The notes under the pieces were generated by a model. That model made no database searches, was not told the DNA's origin, and saw nothing but the letters and a program-made list of their open reading frames with translations. Source: Rugosimonospora sp040255525 (GTDB lineage: Bacteria; Actinomycetota; Actinomycetes; Mycobacteriales; Micromonosporaceae). From it: a DNA stretch of 64,000 bases. Location of the stretch: NCBI GenBank assembly GCA_040255525.1, contig JBDZVD010000003.1, positions 1-64,000 on the forward strand, in the 5' to 3' direction. Position numbers and translations under genes: made by a program. This document shows, one piece after another, positions 34,981-43,448 of this stretch. Numbering within the stretch: the stretch's first letter is position 1; each line of letters starts with the position of its first letter.

Positions 34981-37050
34981 TCAGCCGCCGGTCCGGGCTT
35001 CCCTCAACGCGCGCCGCTCGACCTCGGCCGCGCTGCGGCCGTCCGTCTCCTTGACGAGCCGATTCACCGCACCATCGTCGACCGGACGCCCCAGCGATCG
35101 GGCGATGATCCGGCGGCGCCGTTCGGCATCCGGGTCGGCGATCTCGACGTGCAGCCCCAGCCGGCCGGCCCGGGTCAACGCCGGGTCGATGATGTCCGGG
35201 CGGTCGGTCACCCCGACCACGAGGACGCCACCGCGCTGCAGGGCGTCGTCCACCGACGACAGCAGCGCCGACAGGACGCGGCTGCTGGAGGATTCCGTGT
35301 GTCCGGCGATGCGCTGCGGTGCCACCGCGTCGAGGTGTTCGAGGACGATGATCGACGGAGCGACGTCGCGACCCTTACGGAACAGCAGCCGCAACGCGGC
35401 CTCGGACTCCCCCAGCCACTGGGTGAAGATGGTAGACCCGTCCAGCAGGACGAAGTTCGCGCCGACCTGCCGGGACAGCGCCTGGACCAGGACGCTCTTG
35501 CCGTTTCCCGACGGCCCGGTGAGCAGCACGCCTTCTCGGCGCCCGGAACCGCCGCGGAACGCCGCCTCAGCGGCCTCGATCAGCGCGGCCTTCGCCTCGT
35601 CGAGTCCGTCCAGCTCCGCCCAGTCCAGAGAGGAGTCGACGACCGGCAGACCACGCATGGCGCTCGGTAGGACGACCTCGAGGCCCGCGTAGACATCCTC
35701 GGCCTCTACGGAGAGGCTGGAGTCGGCGATGGCGTCAGCGATCTCGAACCCGGACCCGGCGCCGGTGATGCGACGGGCGGCGGCCAGGCCGGCCTCGCGG
35801 GTCAGGTGCATCAGGTCCGCGCCGGTGAACCCGGCGGTGCGGACATCCGCGATCTCCGACAGCGCCGCCTCCGCCTCGAACGTCAGCGGCATCTCTCGCG
35901 TGTGGATCGAGAGGATCTCGTGGCGGGCCCTGCGTTCCGGCGGTCCGACGTAGATCTCCTCGTCGAAACGGCCCGGTCGACGGAAGGCTTCGTCGATGGC
36001 GTCGATCCGGTTGGTGGTGGCGAGGATCATGACCCCGTCCACCTCTTCCAGCCCGTCCATCAGGGTGAGCAGTTGGGTGGTGGCCCGGATGTCGCCCTGG
36101 GAGGCCAGCCGGCCCCGGCTCGTCGCGATCACATCGATCTCGTCGATGATGATCAGCGTCGGGGCATGGTGCGCGGCCTCGCTGAACAGCGAGCGCAGAT
36201 TCGCCTCGGTCTCGCCCGAATAGGTGCCGACCAGCTCTGTCGCCGGCAGCTTCATGACGTTGGCGCCGAGCTCTTGGCCGACGGCGCGGCTCAGCAACGT
36301 CTTGCCGGTGCCCGGGGGGCCGTAGAGCAGGACACCCTTCGGCGCGCGCACTCCGAGCGACCGGTAGAGCCCGGGGCGCAACAGCGGGAGCTCGATCAAG
36401 TCACGCAGCCGGGTGATGGCCCCGTCTAGACCGCCCACCTCAGAGAAGGAAATCTTGCGGCGGGCGATATCGGGATCGGGTTCGGCGAAGGTGACCTCGG
36501 TTTCGGGCCCGACGACGGCCGGCAGGTCGCTGACCTGCTCGACGCGAACGACCACGCCGCCGCCACCGGAGAAGATGGGCACGAACAGCCGGGCGGTCGG
36601 CCACACCAGGGTGGCCTGTTCGCGAAGACGGTCGGTGACCCGGTGGCCGAGATTGTGCGACAGGTGGAACGCCGGCCGGATGGCGACGCTCGCCGCGCTC
36701 ACCGGCGTACCCGCGCGTTCCAGCTCCAGCCGGCCGCCGGGCTTGACGAGCAGCTGCGCCCACAACAGGCGACCCACCCGTACCAGCGAGACGCCGCTCG
36801 CGCTCGACGGGTCGTCGGTGTCGTCGGCACTGGCCACCGCCCGGGTGTAGACCTCCTGCCCAGCAACGGATCGGACCTTGACGACCTCGTTCGGTCGCAC
36901 ACCCAGCCGCTGCAACAATGCCCGCGGGATCTGCACCTCGGCCTGACTGACGGGGTGGGCAGGAGACGGCCGGGCAGCCACGCCGGTGACCGGCCCGGTC
37001 GCCGGCAGCATGGGACCCGCTGTCCCGGGGGCCTGCTCCTCCATGGTCAT
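34981..37050 (-). CDS. CDC48/VCP-like AAA+ ATPase with two ATPase domains
   Basis: A 689-residue protein: an N-terminal double-psi-barrel-like domain (about 35-185), D1 (about 200-440) with Walker A GPPGTGKT at 244-251, Walker B IIIDEID (Asp303, Glu304) and arginine finger RRPGRFD, then D2 (about 475-685). D2 has Walker A GPSGNGKS at 512-519 but a degenerate Walker B, with Glu571-His572 in place of Asp-Glu. D1 probably hydrolyses ATP while D2 may only bind it. Its family unfolds or remodels proteins. The ATG overlaps the cupin stop (ATGA). A protein unfoldase in a catabolic operon is unexpected. Confidence 0.93.
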   Translation of the reverse strand: MTMEEQAPGTAGPMLPATGPVTGVAARPSPAHPVSQAEVQIPRALLQRLGVRPNEVVKVRSVAGQEVYTRAVASADDTDDPSSASGVSLVRVGRLLWAQLLVKPGGRLELERAGTPVSAASVAIRPAFHLSHNLGHRVTDRLREQATLVWPTARLFVPIFSGGGGVVVRVEQVSDLPAVVGPETEVTFAEPDPDIARRKISFSEVGGLDGAITRLRDLIELPLLRPGLYRSLGVRAPKGVLLYGPPGTGKTLLSRAVGQELGANVMKLPATELVGTYSGETEANLRSLFSEAAHHAPTLIIIDEIDVIATSRGRLASQGDIRATTQLLTLMDGLEEVDGVMILATTNRIDAIDEAFRRPGRFDEEIYVGPPERRARHEILSIHTREMPLTFEAEAALSEIADVRTAGFTGADLMHLTREAGLAAARRITGAGSGFEIADAIADSSLSVEAEDVYAGLEVVLPSAMRGLPVVDSSLDWAELDGLDEAKAALIEAAEAAFRGGSGRREGVLLTGPSGNGKSVLVQALSRQVGANFVLLDGSTIFTQWLGESEAALRLLFRKGRDVAPSIIVLEHLDAVAPQRIAGHTESSSSRVLSALLSSVDDALQRGGVLVVGVTDRPDIIDPALTRAGRLGLHVEIADPDAERRRRIIARSLGRPVDDGAVNRLVKETDGRSAAEVERRALREARTGG

Positions 37051-37544
37051 ACACGCGCCTCGAATTCCGGAGCGGGCTCCAGGACCTCCAGGTGCACGCC
37101 GCCCTCCGGCCCCACGGCGGAGTCCAGGTTGGGCCAGGCGACAATCATCCGCACCGGGCCCACCCCGTTGTTCACGTGCCGGAACACGACGCCCTCGGGG
37201 CGGACCGGCAGGCCGATCACATCACGCTTCTCCCAGGCGTGCTCGACGCCGTCGAGTTCGGTGTAGCCGCTGCCCTGCACGACGAGACACACGATGCCGC
37301 CCTGGTGCCGCAACCGGCCGGACCGCGAGCCCTCAGGGATCTCCAGTTCGGCGAAGTAGAGCGACTTCGTCACCGGCTCGGCCAGATCGGGGTGCAGGTA
37401 CCAGCGCAACAATCCGAACGGCGTGACCTCGACCGGCAGTTGGCTGCGGCGGACGGTCGAGCGGCCGTGCGCGATCCGCTCCCGCTCGGCCGCCGCTCGG
37501 CGAGTGATCGAATCCCAGAGGCTCTCTTCCACCGGTGTCGTCAC
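37047..37544 (-). CDS. Cupin-domain protein
   Basis: A 165-residue single cupin with a long helical N-terminus (EESLWDSITRRAAAERERI). The barrel motifs are RHQGGIVCLVVQGSGYTELDG and FRHVNNG. It resembles its neighbour at 37541 in layout and probably arose by duplication. The GTG start overlaps the stop of that gene and its own stop overlaps the start of the AAA gene, so production of the three is linked. It could be a substrate or adaptor for the ATPase, or an oxygenase. Confidence 0.85.
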   Translation of the reverse strand: MTTPVEESLWDSITRRAAAERERIAHGRSTVRRSQLPVEVTPFGLLRWYLHPDLAEPVTKSLYFAELEIPEGSRSGRLRHQGGIVCLVVQGSGYTELDGVEHAWEKRDVIGLPVRPEGVVFRHVNNGVGPVRMIVAWPNLDSAVGPEGGVHLEVLEPAPEFEARV

Positions 37545-38065
37545 TTCGGCTCCTTCCAGTTCGGGCTGTTCTCGACCTGGCGGAAGATGGCGCCGGTCGC
37601 GTACTGCAGCGGCTCGAAGATGAAGGCGACCCACTCACTGGGCTCGTCGGGGTCCTCGTTCCAGTGCTGGTGCTCGCACCCGCCCGGCACTACCGGCAGC
37701 AGGATGAGGTCGCCGGCTTCCCACTCGTCCTTGATGCCGTTGACGACGGTGTAGCCCTTGCCCTTGGTGACATACAGGACCAGGCCGCCCTGGTGGACAT
37801 GCTTGCCGGAGTGGGTGTGGATCTCGTGGGCGAAGACGCGCCAGTCCTGCAGGGCGTCGCCCTTGATCTCGTTGTGCATCAGGTAGTAACCGATTTTGCC
37901 CTGCCGGTTCTCCTGCCACGGCTGTTCCGAGCCCTTGATCACGATCCGGCCGTCGTGAGCCTGCTTGCGCCGCTCGGCCATCTTGGAGAAAACGGCTTCG
38001 TAGTAGCTGTACTCGGATGCGTCGCGATCGCGCTCGCGTTCGACGGTCCGCTCGGACTGATCCAT
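37541..38065 (-). CDS. Cupin-domain protein
   Basis: A 174-residue single cupin. The metal-type motif is HTHSGKHVHQGGLVLYVTKGKGY, with the second half in GGCEHQHWN. The N-terminal 45 residues form a charged, probably helical arm (DRDASEYSYYEAVFSKMAERRKQ) similar to that of its partner. Retained histidines suggest metal binding and perhaps dioxygenase activity. It starts a separate transcription unit 31 bases after a GntR-box. Confidence 0.87.
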   Translation of the reverse strand: MDQSERTVERERDRDASEYSYYEAVFSKMAERRKQAHDGRIVIKGSEQPWQENRQGKIGYYLMHNEIKGDALQDWRVFAHEIHTHSGKHVHQGGLVLYVTKGKGYTVVNGIKDEWEAGDLILLPVVPGGCEHQHWNEDPDEPSEWVAFIFEPLQYATGAIFRQVENSPNWKEPK

Positions 38066-38095
38066 CGGCTCCTCCTCAGGGAGACAACACCAGGC

Positions 38096-38107
38096 ATTGC
38101 ATACAGT
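38096..38107 (-). promoter_or_regulatory. GntR-box, copy 5 (ACTGTATGCAAT on the minus strand)
   Basis: An exact ACTGTATNCA match in the 55-base gap between the EutA-like gene and the first cupin gene, 31 bases before the cupin start. TACTGT within it can act as -10. It shows that the cupin-AAA genes have their own promoter. Confidence 0.75.
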
Positions 38108-38120
38108 ATCACCGTTACTT

Positions 38121-39620
38121 CTAGATGGCTTGGACCGAACGGATGGTCACGGGGAGCACCGGAGGGCTCGACACGGGCGCGCCAACGTCCACCACGTCCA
38201 ACTCCCCCAGCGCCACCTCGTCGATGCACACGAGCGGCCGGCCCGGCATGCGCCGCTCAAGCAGCGAACCAACGGCACCACCGAGGTCGCCGTCCAGTGC
38301 CACCACGAGCACTTCGCCACCCGCCGGACCGGCATCGTGGGCTGTGTGACTGCCAGCGTGCATCGCAGCGTCGAAACCGTGGGCAAAGGCGCTGAGCCGC
38401 GCGAAGGACGGCTCGCCCTGCCACCGGACCGAGACGATGGTCCGCGCCTCTCCCGGTCGCAGATCGACCTGAACATGCGCCTGTCGGATCAGACCCTCGA
38501 TCTCTGCGGGCGTGAAAGAACCCGGCGGCACGGTCATCGGCACGGCCCGCAGGCCGCGCACCGGCAGCAGCGTGGCGTCCGAATGATGCGTTGTCGTCCC
38601 GGACACCTGCGTGCTGAACTGGCTGGCACCGACCACCGTCGCCCTGATGCTCCTGGACACCGGCGTGGTCCGCGCGCCCAGGGCGCCGAGCTCGTCGACC
38701 ACGGCCTCGGCCAGTTCCGGGCCGAGGTCGCCGAACACCCGGGATTCGTCACCGTTGACGTACGCCGCCACGCCGCCGCTGTAGCTCAGCATCGTGAACG
38801 GGCCGCGATGCCGCAACGGCGCCGTGACGGGCTCGTCCATGACGTCATCGACGGGCCGCGGCTCGCCGCGCACGAAGCCGAGGAGGTCCGCGGCCAGGAT
38901 GCGGGCCAGCCTCGCCCGCAGGCCCGGGTCCGCCGTTTGTCCGACACGTACGTCGATGCCTTTCGCGGCAGCCAACCGGAGCAGCGCCGGGGTGGCGCTG
39001 GTGATGCGCGGACCGTCGCCGGTGTCCTCGAAGGTGAGCATGCGAGCGCCGACGTTGGCGGCCGCCGTCTCAACGATCCGGCCGGCGGCGAGCACGGCGA
39101 GCTTGGTGGTGGCGCCACCGATGTCGACGTGCAGCATGACCGCGGACGGGTCGCTGGCGGCACTGACCTCCAGCGCGCCGGATCCGCGCGCTGCCAGCCG
39201 AGCCTCCAGGTGCGGCCCCGCGGCGACGCAGACGAAGCTGCCGGCCATCCCGGCGACCGCTTCGGCCACGGCCGCGGCGTTCGCCTTCCGGGACGCGTCG
39301 CCCGTGACAATCAGGGCACCGGTCTCCACCTGCGCGGGGCGGATGCCGGCGTCGGCGTACTCCTGCGCCACCATCGCCGCGACCGCGTCCGCGTCGATAA
39401 CGCGGCCATCGAGGAACGGGGTCAGCCGAAGGTCCGATGCGTGCAGCACCTCGCGGTAGACAACCTCCAGCCGGTTCGTCACCAGGCCCCCGGCGGCATC
39501 AAGCCATAGCCGGGAGACCATGACCTGCGTGGTCGCCGAGCCGATGTCGATGCCCACGCTGGTCAACGGACGGGCCGACTCGGTGGCGCCCGCCGGCGGT
39601 TGCGAAGCCCTCCCGGTCAC
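38121..39620 (-). CDS. EutA-like reactivating ATPase (actin-fold)
   Basis: A 499-residue actin/Hsp70-fold protein of the EutA/glutamate-mutase-accessory type. The first phosphate motif is VGIDIGSATTQ near residue 20, the second LHVDIGGATTKLAVL near residue 172, and the adenosine region VLSYSGG-like is at MLSYSGGVAAY near 295. EutA reactivates B12-dependent ethanolamine ammonia-lyase by exchanging damaged cofactor. No eutBC or other B12 enzyme gene is present in this window. The GTG start overlaps the bicupin stop (GTGA). Here it may act on another enzyme. Confidence 0.82.
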   Translation of the reverse strand: MTGRASQPPAGATESARPLTSVGIDIGSATTQVMVSRLWLDAAGGLVTNRLEVVYREVLHASDLRLTPFLDGRVIDADAVAAMVAQEYADAGIRPAQVETGALIVTGDASRKANAAAVAEAVAGMAGSFVCVAAGPHLEARLAARGSGALEVSAASDPSAVMLHVDIGGATTKLAVLAAGRIVETAAANVGARMLTFEDTGDGPRITSATPALLRLAAAKGIDVRVGQTADPGLRARLARILAADLLGFVRGEPRPVDDVMDEPVTAPLRHRGPFTMLSYSGGVAAYVNGDESRVFGDLGPELAEAVVDELGALGARTTPVSRSIRATVVGASQFSTQVSGTTTHHSDATLLPVRGLRAVPMTVPPGSFTPAEIEGLIRQAHVQVDLRPGEARTIVSVRWQGEPSFARLSAFAHGFDAAMHAGSHTAHDAGPAGGEVLVVALDGDLGGAVGSLLERRMPGRPLVCIDEVALGELDVVDVGAPVSSPPVLPVTIRSVQAI

Positions 39621-40708
39621 GGGTGCACGGCTGCCGCGGATGGCCTGCCCGGAATCTCCATGGCGACCTCCACCCCGCGCTTGGCGCATTCCGCGACGAA
39701 CAGCTCGTGCACGTCGGGGTCCTGGTCCTCGTAAGCCATCTGCTCAGGACCGGTGTGGAAGACGTTCTGGTTGAAGCCGCGCGGCGGGAATTCCGGTGAG
39801 TTCCACCGCAGCGCCAGGTACCGGGCCGGGGTGTTGCCGGTGTTGAAATGCTGGTGGTACTCGTTGTCGGCAGGACTGAGCACCGTCCCGTCCTGCCAGT
39901 CGACCCGTTGCTTCTGGCGGTCCCCCTCGTACCACAGCAGCGAGTAGCCCTCACCGCCGATGATGATGACGTGCGCACCGGCGCTGTGCCGGTGCGCCTT
40001 CTTGTAGGTGCCGATCGGGAACTCGCTGACGTGGGACACCATGGTGTTGCTGGCCAGCGCGAACACGACGTTCTTGCCGCCGGCGCCCCGCTCCCGCCAC
40101 TCTTGAAGGGGAAATTCCCGCACGTCGGGGACGAAGTTGGTCTTCAACACCCGGCGGGCGAGCCGGCGACCGTCACCGGTGAAGAAATCGGTGTCGCCGG
40201 CGTAGCGATCCTCGAAGACGAAGTCGTTGTCAAAGACGAACGACTCGTTGTGGTACAGGTTGATCGTGAGGGGAGCCGAGGTCACGGCGAAGAGCCGGAC
40301 CGGCTGCTCGCCGTCGAGATTGAAGTGCTGGTAGTAGCAGTTCAACGGCGGGGAGAAGAGGCTTCCGCGGTGCCACTCGACGGTCTGCTTGTCGCCGCCG
40401 GGCTGCCAGAAAGTCGTGGCTCCCCGACCGGTCACGACGAACACCAGGGCTTCGTAGAGGTGGTGCAGGACCTCGGTCTGCCCGCCCGGTTCGATCTCGA
40501 TCAGTTGACCGTCGTCCTTCTCCTGCTCGGCGAGGGTGATCAGGGCGCCGTGCTGGCCGACCCGCGGCCACGGCCCAACCTCCAGGGTGGCCAGGCTCCC
40601 GATCGCCGTGCCTTCGTGAATCGGCACCCCTTCGCCACGCTGCCACTGCTGATAGGGACTCAGGAGCGGCAGATCCTCCAGGTCCTTCCCACTGCTGTCC
40701 CGAGCCAT
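39617..40708 (-). CDS. Bicupin protein
   Basis: A 363-residue protein with two cupin halves. The first is at about 90-170 (HHLYEALVFVVTGRGATTFWQ, then YYQHFNLDG) and the second at about 245-330 (AHRHSAGAHVIIIGGEGYSLLWYEG, then YHQHFNTGN). Paired histidines survive in both halves. It resembles gentisate-dioxygenase-like bicupins and the two single cupins of the next operon. It could cleave an aromatic ring or bind an intermediate. It overlaps the pentapeptide-repeat gene (TGATG) and the EutA-like gene (GTGA). GAGGAGGG lies eight bases upstream. Confidence 0.87.
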   Translation of the reverse strand: MARDSSGKDLEDLPLLSPYQQWQRGEGVPIHEGTAIGSLATLEVGPWPRVGQHGALITLAEQEKDDGQLIEIEPGGQTEVLHHLYEALVFVVTGRGATTFWQPGGDKQTVEWHRGSLFSPPLNCYYQHFNLDGEQPVRLFAVTSAPLTINLYHNESFVFDNDFVFEDRYAGDTDFFTGDGRRLARRVLKTNFVPDVREFPLQEWRERGAGGKNVVFALASNTMVSHVSEFPIGTYKKAHRHSAGAHVIIIGGEGYSLLWYEGDRQKQRVDWQDGTVLSPADNEYHQHFNTGNTPARYLALRWNSPEFPPRGFNQNVFHTGPEQMAYEDQDPDVHELFVAECAKRGVEVAMEIPGRPSAAAVHP

Positions 40709-41559
40709 CACGCCGGCCCTCCTCGAGTCGTCTCCCTGGGCGACAGCACGCCGCTGCACGAACCCGCATGTTCATCCGACAACGCTCCGTCCGGGCACCT
40801 CGTGCCGTCCCACGTCCGGGGCGCCCCTGTCGCATCCCGCCATCGCACGCCAGACAGGTCCACCCGCACGAACTCCGCGTCGGTCAGCACCGCACCACGC
40901 AAATCCGCCTCCAGCAACAGGGTGCCGGTGAGCCGGGCACCGGCAAGGCAGGCGTCCCGCAGGTTCGCCAGGTACAGCTCGGTGTCGGTGAGCACCGCCG
41001 ACGAGAGATCAGCGCCGCTGAGATCCGCGTGGAACAGCGCCGCGAGCCGCAGGCAAGCGCCGGCCAGGCGCAGGCCCCGGTAGTCCCCGACCCGGTCGGG
41101 GTTGGACAGCATCGTCCCGGAGAGGTCTGCGCGGCTGAGATCGGCGCCGCTCAACGTCGCCGTTGTCAGGTCGAGGCCGGTCAGGTCCGCTCCCACCAGG
41201 ATCGCGCCGGACAGATCCGTCCCGCTCAGGTCGGCTCCGGTCGGATTGGCCTTCAGTGCGTCACGACCCGACAGGTACACCTGCAACAGGTATCCGTGCG
41301 AGGCGTGCTGGTCGACGAGCCTCGCGCCGGTGAGGTCGGCGCGGCCGAGGTCGGCACCCGCGAAGAGCGCGCGGCTCAGCTGTGCGTGGCGCAGGCTCGC
41401 CGCGCGCAACGTCGCGCCCCGCAGGTCGGCACCGGTCAGGTCCGCCTCGGACAGGTCGAGTCCCACGAGGTCCCGACCGCGCAGGTCCGCGCCGCGCAGG
41501 TCCGCGCCGCGCAGTCGATCCGCACGGGGCGTCCCCGACGGCGGGCCAGAGGGCGTCAT
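40708..41559 (-). CDS. Pentapeptide-repeat protein
   Basis: A 283-residue protein made almost wholly of A(D/N)LXX repeats (GADLRGADLRGRDL and similar), forming a right-handed quadrilateral beta-helix of about ten coils, interrupted once near residue 90 by HASHGYLLQVYLSGRDALK. It has no signal peptide. Some family members mimic DNA and protect gyrase; most have no known role. It is coupled to the SDR gene (ATGA) and to the bicupin gene (TGATG). Its place within a catabolic operon is unexplained. Confidence 0.93.
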   Translation of the reverse strand: MTPSGPPSGTPRADRLRGADLRGADLRGRDLVGLDLSEADLTGADLRGATLRAASLRHAQLSRALFAGADLGRADLTGARLVDQHASHGYLLQVYLSGRDALKANPTGADLSGTDLSGAILVGADLTGLDLTTATLSGADLSRADLSGTMLSNPDRVGDYRGLRLAGACLRLAALFHADLSGADLSSAVLTDTELYLANLRDACLAGARLTGTLLLEADLRGAVLTDAEFVRVDLSGVRWRDATGAPRTWDGTRCPDGALSDEHAGSCSGVLSPRETTRGGPA

Positions 41560-42314
41560 GGCATCACCACTCCGCCGTTGACGTGGATGACCTGGCCACA
41601 GATGTAGGACGACTCCTCCGACGCGAGGAATGACACCACCGACGCGACGTCTTCGGGGGCACCGAGCCGCCCGAGCGGCACCGACGCCTGTTTGGACTGG
41701 GCAAGCGGTTCGCCGCTGGTCAGTGCGATCATCCGCTCGGTCACGATGGGGCCGGGTGCGACGACGTTGACCCGCACACCGTCCGGCGCGACTTCGCTGG
41801 CCAGTGCCCGCGAGAACGCGACGATGCCCGCCTTGCACGCGGCGTACGCACTGCGCCCGGGGGCGGGCATGTACCCCCACCCGGACGACGTATTGACGAT
41901 GATCCCACGACGGGCGGCCACCATCTCGGGCAGGAACGCGTGGCACATCAGGTAGACGCTGGTGAGATTGAACTGCACCTGGGCGTTCCAGTGCGCCAGG
42001 TTCATCTCCATGACGGTGGCGAGCTTGGCGCCGCCGACGATATTGGCGAGGATGTCCGCGGCCCCGTACGCCTCCCGGACCGCGGCGGCCAGCGCGTCGA
42101 CCTGGGCCGCGTCGGTGACGTCGCACTCGTGCGCGACGGCATCGCCACCCGCCTCGGCGATGCCGCGACAGGTTCGCGCGAGCCTGGCGCCGTCGATGTC
42201 GACCGCGACGACGCTCGCGCCCCGACCGGCCAGCCGGACGGCGGTGGCCTGGCCGATCCCCGAGCCGGCTCCGGTGACGACGGCCGTCGCACCCTTCAGG
42301 TCGTCTCTGCTCAC
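41556..42314 (-). CDS. Short-chain dehydrogenase/reductase
   Basis: A 252-residue SDR with TGAGSGIG near residue 14, Asp in VAVDIDG for NAD, the NIVGGAKL loop, and a catalytic stretch SGWGYMPAPGRSAYAACKAG with Tyr and Lys. It ends with ICGQVIHVNGGVVMP. Its GTG start overlaps the alpha/beta hydrolase stop. It probably oxidises a dihydrodiol made by the Rieske oxygenase at the head of this operon. Confidence 0.92.
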   Translation of the reverse strand: MSRDDLKGATAVVTGAGSGIGQATAVRLAGRGASVVAVDIDGARLARTCRGIAEAGGDAVAHECDVTDAAQVDALAAAVREAYGAADILANIVGGAKLATVMEMNLAHWNAQVQFNLTSVYLMCHAFLPEMVAARRGIIVNTSSGWGYMPAPGRSAYAACKAGIVAFSRALASEVAPDGVRVNVVAPGPIVTERMIALTSGEPLAQSKQASVPLGRLGAPEDVASVVSFLASEESSYICGQVIHVNGGVVMP

Positions 42315-43084
42315 TCGAACACCTCACGCAGCTGAACCAGGACCTCGTCGGGGCGTTCCAACGGAGTCAGATGCTTCGCCTTCGGCACCACATGCATCGT
42401 CGATCCGGCAATCAGCGACCGCATCTGCGCCGCATCGACGGGAGTGGTGGCGGGATCGTCCTCGCCGACGATGATCGCGGTCGGCGCCGTGATGGCGGCG
42501 ATGCGCCCGCGCAGGTCCACCGCGCCGAGGGCGTGGCAGGACGCCACGTACGAACCGAGGTCGTTGGCCGCGAAGACATCCAGCAACTCCTGGCACAACG
42601 GCTCGTTGGCCAGCCTGAAGTCGTCGCTGAACCAGCGGGTGAGTTGGAACTGTGACAGCGATCGCATGCCTTCCTGCCGCGCCTTCGACGCGCGCCCGGC
42701 CCAGGCGCTCGGCGCGTCCGGCCCGTACCACGCCGTGGTGTCGATCAGGCCCAACGCTTCGAGACGCTCGGGGTGGCGCACGGCAAAGGCCTGCGCGACG
42801 CAGCCCCCCATCGACAACCCCACCACTGCGACGCGGTCACGACCCAGCGCGGTGAGCGTGGCGGCGACGTCGTCGGCCATGTCTTCGATCGAGAATCCCT
42901 CGTCGGCCGGCGACGCGCCATGCCCGCGCAGGTCGACGGTGACGACAGCGCGGTGCCGGCTGAGCGGCTCGATGAGCGGGCGCCACACCCGGCGGTCCAA
43001 CGCCAGTGAATGCAGCAGGACGACGGTCGGCCGCCGCTCGGCGGCGTGCACGTCGTGTGCGAGCAGCACGGGGCTGGACGTCAT
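42311..43084 (-). CDS. Alpha/beta hydrolase (enol-lactonase/C-C hydrolase-like)
   Basis: A 257-residue hydrolase. The oxyanion region is LLHSLALD, the nucleophile Ser91 in GLSMGG, the acid in IIVGEDDPATTP and the base His in PKAKHLTPLERP. The overall pattern is like PcaD (3-oxoadipate enol-lactonase), and the adjacent carboxymuconolactone decarboxylase gene (PcaC family) reinforces this reading, because the two activities are often linked or fused. Both neighbours overlap it by four bases. Confidence 0.87.
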   Translation of the reverse strand: MTSSPVLLAHDVHAAERRPTVVLLHSLALDRRVWRPLIEPLSRHRAVVTVDLRGHGASPADEGFSIEDMADDVAATLTALGRDRVAVVGLSMGGCVAQAFAVRHPERLEALGLIDTTAWYGPDAPSAWAGRASKARQEGMRSLSQFQLTRWFSDDFRLANEPLCQELLDVFAANDLGSYVASCHALGAVDLRGRIAAITAPTAIIVGEDDPATTPVDAAQMRSLIAGSTMHVVPKAKHLTPLERPDEVLVQLREVFE

Positions 43085-43395
43085 CGGGCGCCACCCGCCA
43101 GTTCCTCGAGGATGTCGAGGGCTTCGATCGTCTCGGTCAGGGTCGACCCCGCGCCGAAGGGCATCACCAGCGCATGACGGATGGCCTCGACGGCGACGCC
43201 CATCCCGAGCAATCGGCGGATGTGCACCCTCAACGCGCCGTGCTGGCGGGTCGCGGTCAGCGCGCCCACGACGACCAGTTCCGCGACCTCGGGGGCCAAG
43301 GGACCCGCCTTCAGGGCCGCCTTGCGCAGCGACGCGAATCCGGCGGCCAGCTCCGAGGAAACCTCCTCGAGCTTGTCCATTGGCGTTCTCGCCAC
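43081..43395 (-). CDS. Carboxymuconolactone-decarboxylase family protein
   Basis: A 104-residue all-helical protein of the CMD/AhpD family. The core is VAELVVVGALTATRQHGALRVHIRRLLGMGV. The catalytic cysteines of AhpD-type peroxidases are absent, so it belongs with PcaC-type decarboxylases. The GTG at 43395 has GGAG six bases upstream. It would convert a carboxymuconolactone-like intermediate to the substrate of the following lactonase-like hydrolase. Confidence 0.83.
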   Translation of the reverse strand: MARTPMDKLEEVSSELAAGFASLRKAALKAGPLAPEVAELVVVGALTATRQHGALRVHIRRLLGMGVAVEAIRHALVMPFGAGSTLTETIEALDILEELAGGAR

Positions 43396-43448
43396 ATCAG
43401 TCTCCGTTCTCTGCCGACGCTTCGGGGACACTTCCCGGGCGAGTCGGT

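Noticed and set aside
34135..35670. A 511-codon forward open frame
   Set aside because: It is antisense to the EamA and AAA genes, with a low-complexity Arg/Gln/Asp composition.
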